Shown: piece after piece, positions 23,455 to 36,000 of the stretch | How positions within the stretch are numbered: the stretch's first letter is position 1 | How the letters are laid out: each line of letters begins with the position of its first letter | From: Archilochus colubris | Lineage: Eukaryota > Chordata > Aves > Apodiformes > Trochilidae | Reading direction: 5' to 3' | Length of the DNA stretch: 64,000 nt | Assembly: GCA_023079485.1 (NCBI GenBank) | Contig: CM041090.1 | Span: forward strand, 12,845,403-12,909,402 | Translations under genes and position numbers: made by a program | The notes under the pieces: generated by a model | The model's input: the letters and a program-made list of their open reading frames with translations, nothing else | Database searches by the model: none | What the model was told of the DNA's origin: nothing

Positions 23455-24486
23455 GAGCTTGCCAAGCCTCTCTCTATCATCTACCAACAGTCCTGGCTCA
23501 CTGGGGACATCCCAGATGATTGGAAGTTGGCGAATGTCACACCAATCCACAAAAAGGGCCGGAAAGAGGACCCAGGAAACTACAGGCCCGTCAGCCTGAC
23601 CTCAGTGCCTGGCAGGGTCATGGAACAGATCATCCTCAGTGCAATCACACAGCACCTGCAGGATGGACAAGGGATTAGACCCAGCCAACACGGGTTTAGG
23701 AAGGGCAGGTCCTGTCTGACCAACCTGATCTCCTTTTATGATCAGGTGACTCAACTGGTGGATGAGAGGAAGGCTGTGGATGTGGTCTACCTGGACTTCA
23801 GCAAGGCCTTCGACACCGTCTCCCACAGCATTCTCCTGAAAAAGCTGTCAGCCCACAGCTTGGACAGGAGCACCCTGTGCTGGGTTAGGAATTGGCTGGA
23901 GGGCCGGGCCCAGAGAGTGGTGGTGAACAGGGCTGCATCCAGTTGGCGGCCGGTCACTAGTGGTGTCCCCCAGGGATCAGTGTTGGGCCCAGTTGTGTAT
24001 AATATCTTCATTGATGATTTAGATGAGGGGATTGAGTCCATCATCAGCAAATTCGCAGATGACACTAAGCTGGGGGAAAGTGTGGATCAGCTGGAAGGCA
24101 GGAGGGCTCTGCAGAGGGACCTGGACAGACTGGAGAGTTGGGCTGATTCCAGAGGAATGAGGTTCAACAAGGCCAAGTGCCGGGTCCTGCACTTTGGACA
24201 CAACAACCCCATGCAGCCCTACAGGCTGGGGACAGAGTGGTTGGAGAGCAGCCAGACAGAGAGGGGCCTGGGAGTCTGGATTGACAGGAAGCTGAACATG
24301 AGCCAGCAGTGTGCCCAGGTGGCCAAGAAGGCCAATGGCATCCTGGCCTGTATCAGGAACAGTGTGGCCATCAGGTCCAAGGAAGTGATTCTGCCCCTGT
24401 ACTCAGCCCTGGTGAGGCCACACCTCGAGTACTGTGTCCAGTTCTGGGCCCCTCAGTTCAGGAAGCAGGGCAACAAAGACTGGTGA
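23455..24486 (+). pseudogene. CR1 ORF2 fragment (reverse transcriptase), frameshifted
   Basis: CR1 ORF2 encodes an endonuclease plus reverse transcriptase that copies the element at its insertion site. The open frame starts at 23425 in the tRNA-like segment and enters CR1 at about residue 11 ([16 protein letters not shown]). With residue 1 at 23425, RT motifs are visible: [13 protein letters not shown] at residues 122-134, [11 protein letters not shown] at 179-189, and the catalytic FADD at 210-213. At about 24463, near residue 346, the second copy shows that about 29 bp are missing, which shifts the frame to a stop at 24486. The normal frame resumes in another register ([20 protein letters not shown], about 24484-24543). 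It cannot work alone because it lacks the endonuclease and ORF1. Confidence 0.93.
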
Positions 24487-24898
24487 AAGGACTCGAGCAC
24501 AGATCCTATGAGGAGAGGCTGAGGGAGCTGGGGCTGTTCAGCCTGAAGAAGAGGCGGCTCAGGGGAGACCTCATCGCTCTCTACAACTCCCTGAAAGGTA
24601 GGGGTTGGTCTCTTTTCCCAGACGACTTTCAATAAGACAAGAGGGCACGGTCTCAAGTTGTACCAGGGGAAGTTTAGGTTAGATATTAGAAAGAATTTCT
24701 TTATGGAGAGGGTGATCAGACATTGGAATGGGCTGCCCAGTGAAGTAGTGGATTCTCTGTCCCTGGAGATATTTAAAAAGAGACTGGATGTGGCACTTAG
24801 TGCCATAGTCTAGCAAACGCAACAGTGGGTCAAGGGTTGGCCTTGATGATCTCTGAGGTCCCTTCCAAGCCAGTCAATTCTATGATTCTATGATTCTA
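23455..24898 (+). mobile_element. CR1 LINE, 5'-truncated, with intact 3' terminus
   Basis: Homology begins at the start of the ORF2 reverse-transcriptase domain and runs through the RT, the C-terminal segment and the 3' UTR. It ends with three ATTCTATG-type octamers (24877-24898), the standard avian CR1 terminus. ORF1 and the endonuclease are absent. The sequence is much less decayed than the CR1 at 56.7 kb, so it is a fairly young insertion. Confidence 0.96.
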
Positions 24899-27800
24899 CG
24901 TGTGCTCTGTCTCCTGAACTATCATATAAACTGGGAGTCTTGGCACAGCTATAAAATCTGATTTTTAGTGTCAACAGTGAGCATCCTTTACACCATAAAT
25001 ATTCTAAAATTTTCAAGAGTCTTGCATGAAATTTTACAAAAAAATTCACAAAGTAAGTCCCTCAACACTCTGGCAAGTCCTAACAAGCAAGGTATTTTTC
25101 TACTCCCCTTTCTGCCTCTGGCACCTTTTTTGTGTTTTTGTCACATTCCTCTTAAAAGGTGTCCTGAGGCAGCAAGGGGAAACCTGCTTGTGCTGGAAAC
25201 AACCAGGGCCCTGAGGGTTCTCCCAGCCCTGATGGTTCCTATTCCAAACCCATGGGGCTCCCCTCATCCTTTCCATATACCAGCACCCACACCAGACCCC
25301 AGAGCAGAAGGAGGCAGAAGGGGCCTGGCAGAAGTGAGAGCACAAAGCCCAGGGAGCCCAGGACTGAAAGGGTCTTTCCTTGAAGAGGCTGAGAGACTGA
25401 AAAGCAGAAACTGAACCAGTAATTGTACAGAGGAGAAAAACCTTACTCCTGCTCCTGTCAGAAGGGAAGATTTCTTTACAGGCTCTGCCTCCCCCTGAAT
25501 TTTGTTCTTCAGGTTTATGTTCAAGTAAAATCTATCCTTAAAGGGGTGGGGGTGTTCCTTTGCTGTTGCATTTTAAAACAATCCTTTTTTTGGCACTTTG
25601 GGATGTTCATTTACAGTAAAATGTGCTGGCAGAAATCTGACAGAGTCCAAGTCCTTTTACACCTCTCAGCCCCTGAGTTATGTTGTGAAACAAAGTTCTG
25701 CTGACCTGCTGTTCCTCGCCCCACTCCAGGGTTTAATCTCAGTTTTAAACTGGACAAGAAATTCATCAGAGGCAAGACCCTCCAGTTATGTCAATGAAGA
25801 GTTTGGCCTGCTTAAGAGCTGCATCTTTTTACAGACTTATTAACCTATAATTTGTGAGAAGATTTTCAAATTACAATAAAAGTCACAACACTGGCACAAA
25901 TATCTTCATGTTCAAATTCTTAAGGTCATATGAAAGTATTTTGCATTTTCCTGACAATTTCTTTGAGACAAAGATGTTTTCAGGGAAGCTTTCTAACCCC
26001 TAGATTGTTATACAAATAGTTAAAATACTGAAATGAATTTAAGGAGTTATACTCTAACATGCCGGTCCTGTTATAATTTGGAGACAATGAATAATATATT
26101 CCAGACAAAGTGAAGGCAGCTATAGAAGTAAACTAAAATAGGAAAATTACACCCACAAGGCATTTAAATTTAGGAGCTGAATAAATTATCCATACATTAA
26201 AAGGCTCAAATATTTCAAAGAAAGCACAAAAAAGTTTAAAAAATAACTGAGAAAATGTAACAAAAAGCAGAATAATTCCGAATGTGATCAAAGCTGGTGT
26301 GGAAACCTATTAAATAGATATCCTAGTTGCACAAAAAATTATACAGTGCTACTTTCACAGATATATTCTTTTAGCAGATGTTCACTGAGAGCCTCTGCTG
26401 TTTTCTGAAATTAGTTTTTATCTGGTACACTGAAAAAAATATTAAAACTAAGATTTTTGTCCTTTCAAATTTCTAAAGTATTGTTTTAATCTTCTGGCAC
26501 ATTGGACATTTACTGTTCTTAATCAAGTGTGCTCTTTTATCTGGTATTTTTTAATATTAACTTCCTTATATTCTTGTATGAAGAATTCTCAGTTCACTGC
26601 ATACACTCTTCCTAAAAAATCTATTAATTAAAAAACCCACTCAGACTATTTTATGGAAACCAAAAATATTCCAGTGGTTTCCTCATCATTCTGAAAAGCT
26701 GATTATCCCAACATTCATCCAGTCCCTAGTTACAATTTCATATATATAGCACTTTCAAATACACTGCCACAGAGTATCTGAACTGTTACTATCCTGATTT
26801 TATAACAGATTTTGTTAAAAATATCTGAGCAGAACTTCATGTTTTTTCATGAAGGTGGCTTTGGAATCAGGAATAGATGAGATGCTCTTACTCACGCTAA
26901 GACTTAAGAAGAACTCTGTGAACAGTTTTTTTCAGATTTCCAGTAAACTGAACTAATGATGCATATATTCAAGTGAAGAACAAACTCATCACTATTTAAT
27001 ATTGCTATCTAGCACAGCTTGCAGTACACTGCCCAGCTTCAAGAGTAATACACTTCTTTGTAGCTCATTCTGAGGGGAGGAGCATCTTCAGGTTAATCCA
27101 ACCAAGACAGTGGACACTGTTACAAGAGAAGCAGTAACGTAGGATCACAGTTTCCTTCTCTGGGCATTAATAGCTGCAAAGTAATGTCCAGTGGACTGCA
27201 AGCCTGGCTGGTCACGTAAAGGCATATTTCTGAGACAGGTAATGAAAGCATTTTAACATCTTATAGAGCTCTGACAATATCTGATGACTGTCTGATTTCC
27301 AAGCTCTTGTGTTGAGGTACCATGTCAGAAAAATAACAGTAAACCTGTTTGCTTCTCGCAAAAGGCTTGTAGTTATGACCTTAAACCATGTGATCACAGA
27401 GGCATGAAGATGAGACCCATACCACTGTGGGTATAAGAAGATTTTCATGCTAAAAAAAGTTCAGGTAGCAGACAATGTGTTCTTGAAACGACTTATTTCA
27501 CAGTACCAGTAAGGTTTTTTATTTTTATTTGCCATACCATATAGGTTTATTGCTCTTCATTTAACCAGTTTACATCCTGGACACCCACCTATGAAGGAAG
27601 AATATGCCACCAAACAGTTACTCCGCAACTAGTCTGTGCATCGCTCTGTGTGTGCATGGAGGGTGTCTCTGTGTGAGGCACATTTTTCCATTTGGAAAGC
27701 TGGTGGCATTGTACCCAGAGTGTTTTAAGGACATCTCGAAGGGACTTAATGCACAGTAGTTTGCATGTTGTAAATCTAAGCCTCCCTTACTACATACTTG

Positions 27801-30800
27801 TTCCACATACAAAGGCCATAGTAGAGCTACAACTGATGTAAGAAAGTCAATACTGTGGAAAATCATTAGATGTTCATCACTATAATGTCCCATTATTTAT
27901 AACATAATGAATATCAGCCAAAAATAATTTGAGTATCACTTTACTTATTAATACATTAAAAATTATCTGTGCTCAGTGCTACTGTTATTTTGGGGGTATA
28001 GCTCTGAAATATCCAAATCTTGCTTATTTATGTACACTATATGGGCAGAATAAGAATGTTCCAAAGGGCTGTGTTCCTTCTGAGAATGAATAAATACATA
28101 CAAGAATCACTATCAAGAAAATTATATAGTCTGGAATCCAGATGAGGTTGATATATAAGGCAGCAATTTGTGCTTCTTAATTTAACTGCTAAAGTTTCAT
28201 GGAAATCTGTGATTTTGTTATAAAATTATATAGTTAAGGAGTTACACATAATAGGTCACAAAAGAAACCATCCTTTCTGCCTTTCAGTGTGTCCTGAACC
28301 TTGGTCTTTCAAGACATGCAGTTCAGGTAGTGATTTGATATTTGTATGTGTTGTTGTCACTAGGAAAATTCAAGTATTTCATTTTGTGAGAGCCAGTTTG
28401 TTACCTGCAAGCTGCAGCAGTGCAATTACCCTAGCTCTGGCTGTGGGGATTCTTGCCTGATGATTCATTCATGTCTGCAGAAGTTCTAAAGCAGACATTA
28501 GTGTGCCAATTCCTACAACTTTAAAAGCTTTACCACTCCTAACAGAATTTTTGTAATTTTTTTTTAAATTGTTGTGTTCTTTCTTTAGTGATCTGCAGAA
28601 GTAGGAATTCATCACCTCAGAGCAAATTAAGAAGGATAAAATTATCCTTTTTTGCCTTTGGGATAAAATTGTATAAACTTCAGGCCTTCAGACCTCTTAC
28701 TCCAAAACTAAGCTTCACAAATGCAAAGAGCAAAAGGGGACGTGGCCTCTATTGCCCCTGTCCATACAATGGTCACCTCCACCTGCAAAGGGCTATGGAC
28801 TGGTAGCTGGGTTAGGAGAGATTTGGGAGAGACTGGAGTGCTTTTCTTAAAGGTGACAGTGAGAAAATGTTACATTAACAGAGGCAGGAACCATCCAGGT
28901 TTTTTTGCTGCAGGATTAATGAAAGATGCAAAGCAAGGCTGATGTGTAATTTCCATCCTGAAGTGCCTGGCTGTGTATTTGAATTGCTCAGACACAAGGT
29001 TCCCATATTCTCCAGAAGAGAAATTTCATATTTTGGTTAATATATAGGGTCATTTCCAGGAACCTTATAAGTCCTAGGAAGAAACTACAGGCCACTTAGA
29101 CACAGGAAATCATCTTTGCATATTATAAGGCAGACAGCTTTAGAATTGTGGGTTGTACTGTAGAAACTATTGATGGAAATTCAAAGAAATAATGAAATTT
29201 TAACACAATCAAACCATAATCCTTTGCATCTAGTATTTTTTGCATGTTCAGCATACCTTATTTTTCACTTTCTGATGTATGTGAGCAACTAAATAGTATA
29301 AATCATCATTTTACTGATCTAAATGAATCCTCACTGGATGACTTTAACTGTTCTAACTGCACCAGTATAGTACAACTCCAACTTAATTCCAGTAGATAAT
29401 TGAATTTGAGATAGGTTTTAAAAGGATAAAGAAGGGTATATTTTAATTTTACTGATGAAAGCTGATGGGTGAATTCTGCAAATTGAAGAGCTGAACATAC
29501 AGGATGCAGAAGCTTGCTTTGTACCTTATTTTCAGCTGAGTAGCCTAGGAATAAAAATAATGTGGGTTTGTTGAGAAAAAAAGCAAAACCCCTAATATCC
29601 TTCTGAGGTTCTCTCTTTCACATGTGTCTTTTTTTCTTTACAAAAAAAAAAAGATTTTGCCTTTTGCCAGCATGTCTGTTTTCCAATGCCATATGTCAGA
29701 ATCTTACAGTGAACTTTTGATTTTATTGCCTATTCATTACACATGAGAAAAGCATCAATTATTTCAAGTACAGGGTTTGTGTATTTTTTGTAATTTCCAT
29801 TTTAAAACCTTTTACTCCAAATCCAAGCCTTCCAAATTTGGCAACACATTGTAATTTTTGATGTCTTGCAATTAAATCATTCTGATTTCATACTGTCATG
29901 AAATCAGCCACTTGGAGAAAATATGTGAGTGTCCCAATTTGCCTTTCTGAATCTATTTTTCACAGTTGCAAAGTCCTGGTCAGATAAATTAAATTACTGC
30001 AGCAGTATGTAACCAATTTTATGTAAATTAAGGTGTTAATGTTCTGAATCACATTCCTGAAAATGGCCTGTTTTTTCTTGCAGGTCTTCTTCATTAATGA
30101 CACAATTGAAATCTAAAAATTAATTTCTACAAGACTAAGTGTTGCTCCCTGACCTATAAAAGAATTACATATATAGGTAGTCTTAATGGTCAGCTGACAT
30201 TTCTCTGTAGTCCACCCAAATAAATCAAGACCCCTGCATGAGTGCCAGCAGGATGGTTAACATGAATTCAGTTTTTTTAAACATCAGATGATATATGCAA
30301 GACTTTGTCATGTCACTGGATACACAATTATTGTAATATTTAAACTTCTTTTTGTGGCAGCATCCCCTAACACAAGCAAAAATATTGTTTTATGTTACCA
30401 AGAAAATACAAAATCAGAAGAATGAAAATAACCCTAATTGGAAGGCATAGCAATATAAAATCAGAAAAAGCCTCATTATTTGACTAGGAAGGTTAAAGTA
30501 AATATATTCAGGCAGAGAGAGCAGAGGCAAATATGAAACAAAGTGTCTAGGACTTCAGTTTCCAACTACCTGTTTCCTCACTTTGTCATCACATCAGATG
30601 AGATTCATAGAATCTATGATTATTATTTTTTTTTAATTGTTCATTCAGGCAGGTCCAGACTGGTTCTATGTCAATTTCTTTGAGACATATTACAAAAGGA
30701 CATCTGCAGTGTTAAAATAAACTGAGTCTTGCTCTTCAAGCTTTAGAAATAATATTCGATTGAAGAAATACAACCTCTACTGATACAACTTTTCTGAAAA

Positions 30801-31656
30801 TATTTATTCTTTACACAAACAGAGTATCATATAAAGGAAATTAATTTATCTAACTTATCCATCAGTTTAATGCACACTAGCTACTTCATCACTGCGAAGG
30901 ATAATGATGTGAGAAAATATACTGACTTTGTATTTGTAAAAATCAATTTTTCAAATAAATTTTTCTACCCCAGTTATCTTACCTACCTTTGGAAAAATCT
31001 GTGGAAATTTAGTCATTGGTCTTAGTGAAAAAAATCTTATGGTTTTGTATTGGCACATATCTCTGAGAATCTCACACTGTAACATACTAAATATTAGCAG
31101 ATCTCAGGAAAAAAAGTGTGTTCTTCCTAAAAGGTCACAACCTAAGATTAATCTGACTGTTTTTTAAAAATTAATATAAAAATCCAGCCTTCCAATATAA
31201 AGAGTCTTGAGGGATTTTGTAAAAAAATGGAAACAAGTTTTGGCAGTCCAGATTATTTTTGTGTCTGTTAATTGTGATTAATAATGTTGTTTGTATTTTA
31301 CAGCTACATATGTATATATAAAAAAAAAAAAGAAAATATATAGTTCACTGCTTTTTCATAATGTTTCCATAGTATTTCTTTCACCTAATTTTGAGAAAAA
31401 ATGTTTCTATCTACCACCTCATTTCCAATGGCTTCTATACACAAGGCTCAATGGTCCTGGCTTTTCAGCCTCTTCTAAATGTCAAGGAGCCAGCATAACC
31501 ACTACTCAGCTATTATTCCAAGCCTTTGTTTTAGGCACAGGATTATCAAACATCACAAATTAACAATGAAAGTCAAGCTTCATCTCCTGGTTTCTGATGC
31601 AGTAAATTTCTTATATAGCTGAAGACATAAGGTATTCTCTGCCAGGCCTTTTAGGT
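24899..31656. other. mostly AT-rich unique DNA, no gene recognised
   Basis: A GC-richer patch at about 25130-25480 carries overlapping frames on both strands (up to 148 codons) with low-complexity Pro/Gly/Arg-rich translations. No homology or splice pattern supports a gene there. The rest is AT-rich, with only short frames. Confidence 0.5.
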
Positions 31657-32497
31657 AATCACAGGATGGCTGAGGTTGGAAGAGATCTCTGGCAGTCATC
31701 TGGTCCAACCCTTCCCTGCTTGAGCAAGGCCAGCTAGTGCTGGCTCCCAGGACCATGTTAGTATGACTTTTAAATATCTCCAAGGATGGAGACTCCACAG
31801 TCTCCTTGGACAACCTGTGCCTGTGCTGAGGCACCCCCACAGTGAACAAGTGACACCTGTAGTCCAAATGTGTTCAGTTTGTGCCCATTGCCTCTGTCAT
31901 TGGACATCACTGAAAAGACCCCTGCTTCCATCCCCTTTGTACCCTCTTTCAGGTATTTATACACATTGGTAAGATTCCTCCTGAGCCTTCTCTTCGCCCA
32001 GTCAAATGTTCCCAGGTCTCTCCATCTTTCCTCAGAGGGACTAATGCTCTAGTCCCTCAATTACCTTCGTGTTGCTTCCCTGGACTCTCTCCAGTAGCTC
32101 CAGCTCTCTCTGGTACTGGGGTGCCTAGCACTGGACACAGCAGCCCAGGTGTTCCATCACCAATACTGAGTAGTGAGGAATGCTTCTCCTCATGCAGCTC
32201 AGGACATTGCTGAACGTCTTGACTGCAAGGCCTCATTGATGGCCCTGTTCAGCTCTTTGTCCACCCAGGCCCTTGTGGTCCTTTCCTGCAAAGCTGCTTT
32301 TAAACTGGTTGTCCCCAAGTCTGTACTGCTGCCTGGGATTATTTCTCCCCAGATGCAGGACTTTGCATTTCCCATTGTTGAAATGCATGAAGTTCCTCTC
32401 AGCCTACGACTCCAGCCCATCAGGGTCCCTCTGGATGGCAATACACCCCACTTTCTCTTATCAGTATGGCAAATCTGCCCCTAGATCATTTTCCTAA
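31657..32497 (-). mobile_element. CR1 LINE fragment (3' half of ORF2 and 3' UTR)
   Basis: The minus strand shows CR1 features in order: a FNNGKCKVLHL-like segment (near 32380), LERVQGSN-type sequence (about 32080), RRLRRNLTNVYKYLKE (about 31960-32000), and then the 3' UTR ending GGTTGGACCAG... to CCTGTGATT at 31657. Several frameshifts and stops break the frame. The terminal octamer tail is missing or decayed. It belongs to a different, older CR1 subfamily from the two composite copies. Confidence 0.93.
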
Positions 32498-32937
32498 GCT
32501 GGGATTTCTTATAAGAACTTTTCTTCACAGCCTGCTTTCTCAGTTTCTGCCTGAAGGGAAGCTGTGTAGCAACGGGTGTTCTTGAAACCAAGATTCTCCA
32601 GGGACCACTTCATCATTTAGCACCATGTAATATATGTATAGTCACACAATATATTAAATGCAATATAAAATAATAATGTTTGAAATTGTTTTTCCATCTA
32701 GTGTGAACAAGACAAACCCTTTTGAAACAACTGTGACTTTAGGAGGACTGGTGCAGCAACCTTTTTTTTTTTTTTTCAAGTGGCAATGCAGAACTGCAGT
32801 TTATTGCAGAAGGCAAAATCTTGACAACTGAGGTCCTGTCTGCTCTGTAACTCTATTGGACTTTGCACAGTGCATTTCAAATGAAAATAGATATGCTTCA
32901 GCATTCTTGTTCAGTATGTCCCTTCTCCATAGTGCCT
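32498..32937. other. unique DNA with poly-T run, no gene recognised
   Basis: Nothing was recognised apart from a T-run at 32761-32776. Confidence 0.5.
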
Positions 32938-33036
32938 TATTATTATTACAATTTAATGTAGTGGCACCTAAGTGGCAGAGTCAGGTTTACTCCAGTGTGC
33001 TAAACAAACATAATAAATGACATGACAGTGCCTGCC
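32938..33036. repeat. ancient amniote interspersed repeat, family uncertain
   Basis: The order TATTATTATTACAATTTAAT, GTAGTGGCACCTAAGTG, CTCCAGTGTGCTAAACAAAC, ATAATAAATGACA and GTGCCTGCC resembles a repeat I associate with reptile and bird genomes. There a GTAGCACCTA block, a CATTGTGCTAGG block and a CAGTCCCTGCC block follow one another. I cannot name the family with confidence. Confidence 0.4.
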
Positions 33037-36000
33037 ACAATACATGGACTTCACCGTGACAGAGCTATATCCAGTGAAGGAAAAAGCAGCGATCCATCCT
33101 GACAAGATTCTGAAGGTATTTAAAGCAGCTGGAAAACGCTATACTCTGTGTGAATGTCCTCCTTAACCATCTTGAGTCAACGTGAAACAGCTTATTTCAG
33201 ACAGGTTGCCATACAGAGTTGGACCCACATCATGGATTTCCATACCAAAGTCTCCTGGACAAGTATGTAAATCCACACACAGTGAGGCAGTGTAAACACT
33301 TATTCTTAGGGTATTTGACTTGCCTGGTTTTATACTTTTAGTGGCACTTCCTAAAGTTCACAGCTAAGCTGTCTGAGTTTCCCAGTTTCAAAGTCCGTCT
33401 AATGACGAACAGATGTGACCTTGGTCATACCAAACTTTTGGTTGCCTTTGGAAAACAGATACAGGAATTATGGCTGCAGAAACCAAAGGCCACATTCTAG
33501 TTCGGAGGCAGAAAGTCCTCCCTGGTCTGCTAAAAAAACAATCACATTTCAGATTTCTATAACCTTTATGCTGTGATTACCATTTTCTACTACATGGAAA
33601 TAAAATTATCTGCTACAAAAATATCTATAATTAATATGCATATGCCTTGCCCTGCTCAGGGCCACATCATGCACAAGGATCTTCCCTCCTTCCATCAACA
33701 TACATGTACTGAAACCACAGCCTGATACCAGTATACAATACTTGATCAGAATTTCTTCAGATTTTCTTAGTCTCTCTCTATGTAAGATATGGCCACGCTG
33801 GTTATGGACAGACTTCTTAGTCTTAAAATGGGGGACTTGACTATAGGAGTAAAGCACTGCTATTATGGCTGTTAGTATTTGTTAACATTAGAGAAAATGT
33901 GTGTTTATGCCTTCATACTGATGCATTTCATAAGTCAGTTTTACATAACATGATATTATAAGTGTTAACATTATATAGGACCAAGAATCTTTAATAGATT
34001 TGCCTGCTTCGATACTGAAACAAAGAATTGCTCTTATGAACAAGAGCGTAGCACCTGCATTTTTCACTGAAAAAAACTGTTTGCATAATGAATTCTCTAG
34101 ATTCTGCTATTGTTCAGTGAAGTACACTCCCATGCAGAGAACTGCAGGATGGAGATTTCAATAAGAAACTAAGCTAATTTATAACAACAGTTAAGTAATA
34201 AAAGAAATGCATATGAAAAACACGGTAAAACCGTTTCTGAGAACCATGTCTCTGAAATAAATGAAAATGTGAGGCAGTATTGTGTCCTATGTCCCATTCC
34301 GGATATGAAGACAGGCAACAGTTTAAAAAACTACACTAGTCCTGTCAGTTCTGGTAATCTTACATAAGACAGAGTATACACACTCACGTTCCTACCGCTC
34401 TAGATATAGCTCTATGAAAATGAAGACTGGTTCTTGTGCAAGACACCCTTCCACAATGAAACCAGCTCCATACATTTGAAATTGTGTGTAGTAGTTACAA
34501 TGGGTTGTAAGCTTTAAACTTTCTAGAGACCTTGGATGTCACCAATATTACTAAATGTAAAGTTAAGCCACGTTTTACTGATGAGAAATGCTGTTAGAAT
34601 AGCAGTAGTGGAATTTATCCTACCAGATGAATTTCTGTTATATGACTGCAAAATGAATCTATTTTTTCAAAGTGGTAAAGGGAAGGGACAGTTGGTCTGA
34701 GATTTACACCTGATTTGTGTTATAGTAATCTTTGAAATTAAGAAGTGTATCCTTGCATTTCATTAAATTCTGGCTAATGAGATAACTGTCTTCCCAAGGA
34801 GGGAGTGATGAAGTACTCATGCCATAAAGCATAAATTAATGCTGCAAGGTTAAACACTGGAACTAACTCATGTTTCAACAAAAGCCCCTACCAGCAGTTA
34901 AATTAACTGACATAAATACCATAAAATCTGTCTTTATTTTAGTCTCAGATGATGCTTCTTTTTACACCCCTGCTTTCAGTTTGTATAACTCATTTTTGCA
35001 CATTATTGCATGCATCATTTGCCATTTAAAGAATCAGCTACAACTGAGAAAAGATTTCAGGAATCAAATACCCAGGCAAAAGAACCTGTAGGTATGAGGA
35101 ATACCCCTATCATACTGTATTTTGCCAGTGCTCTCTGAAGAAAATACCACAATAGACAACCACAGTTCAAAGAAACAGTTAATTATGTTGGGAACAGACG
35201 AAAGAAATCTACTTTTTCAGCTTTTTGATAGACGTTTGGAAAAAAAAAGCTAAAGAAAACCTGTGGTGATAATAGGTTTGATATATATTCTGGCAAAAAT
35301 TATATCACATTAATGAGGTGGCTTAAAGGGCTCATGCATTTTGTAGGAGGCATTTCAATGTATTAGTATAATTAGCAGTGATGAGAAAACTGTTTGGAAC
35401 TGAATTACCTCTCACGAGTTCATTTGAGCTATATGAAATTACACCATGCAAGAAGGAAAATTATGGAGCCATCCAGAGAGAGTTCATGCCTGATTTGATC
35501 ATAGCCACTAATTGGATGATCATTTTCGTAAAGCTTTTCAAATGGTTGACAGTTTCTGCCTCTCATTTTTTTAATGGACTAGCTCTTTATTTCTTGCACT
35601 AGGCAACCAAACATACTTTTGTTCAAGATTTGGTGTTTCTACAGGAACCTACAGGTGTAATTGTCACAATCTGAGCAACCTTTGTCCCCTAATTAGCTGC
35701 TTTTTGGGGACCCCTGATGAGAGTTGCTGTTCTTGTTAACAATCTTAGAGAATACCTGATGAGTAAGACTCTCCAAAGTCTGATGCATGTCAGCAGACAC
35801 CATATGACAGCAATTTAATGAAGTTAAAAACTGACCTGATTCTGATGGCTGGAGTAGCATCTGTGTTGTATAGCTTTTGATTTCTGTTGGTCTATTTTTT
35901 ATTTTTTGTTAACATGAATTGGGTGTTCTGCTGAAGGATAACAGAGAGGTGAAGGATACAGGAAGTAAAGCTTATTAATGAAAATACTTTATGAGTTCTC

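Larger units (their letters stand above)
23119..24898 (+). mobile_element. composite repeat 1: promoter-like module + tRNA-like segment + CR1
   Basis: Three parts follow one another without a gap. A roughly 250-bp module (23119-23370) is shared with 49530-49782. A tRNA-like segment (23364-23454) lies in minus orientation. A 5'-truncated CR1 LINE (23455-24898) in plus orientation runs to the natural CR1 3' end. No target-site duplication is visible between AAAGAAAA before 23119 and the sequence after 24898, although CR1 insertions generally lack clear duplications. The start matches composite repeat 2 from its first bases, which supports the module having a defined 5' end at TGTAGTGAAATGAGG. 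Confidence 0.75.

Noticed and set aside
24968..25524. Overlapping frames up to 148 codons on both strands in a GC-richer patch
   Set aside because: The translations are low-complexity Pro/Gly/Arg-rich, open on both strands because of base composition, and show no motif or splice signals.
30608..30632. CATAGAATCTATGATTA as a CR1 octamer tail
   Set aside because: No CR1 3' UTR lies on either side; it is a short AT-rich palindrome.
32199..32441. 80-codon minus-strand frame as a possible gene
   Set aside because: It lies wholly in the CR1 fragment and is mostly out of the ORF2 frame.
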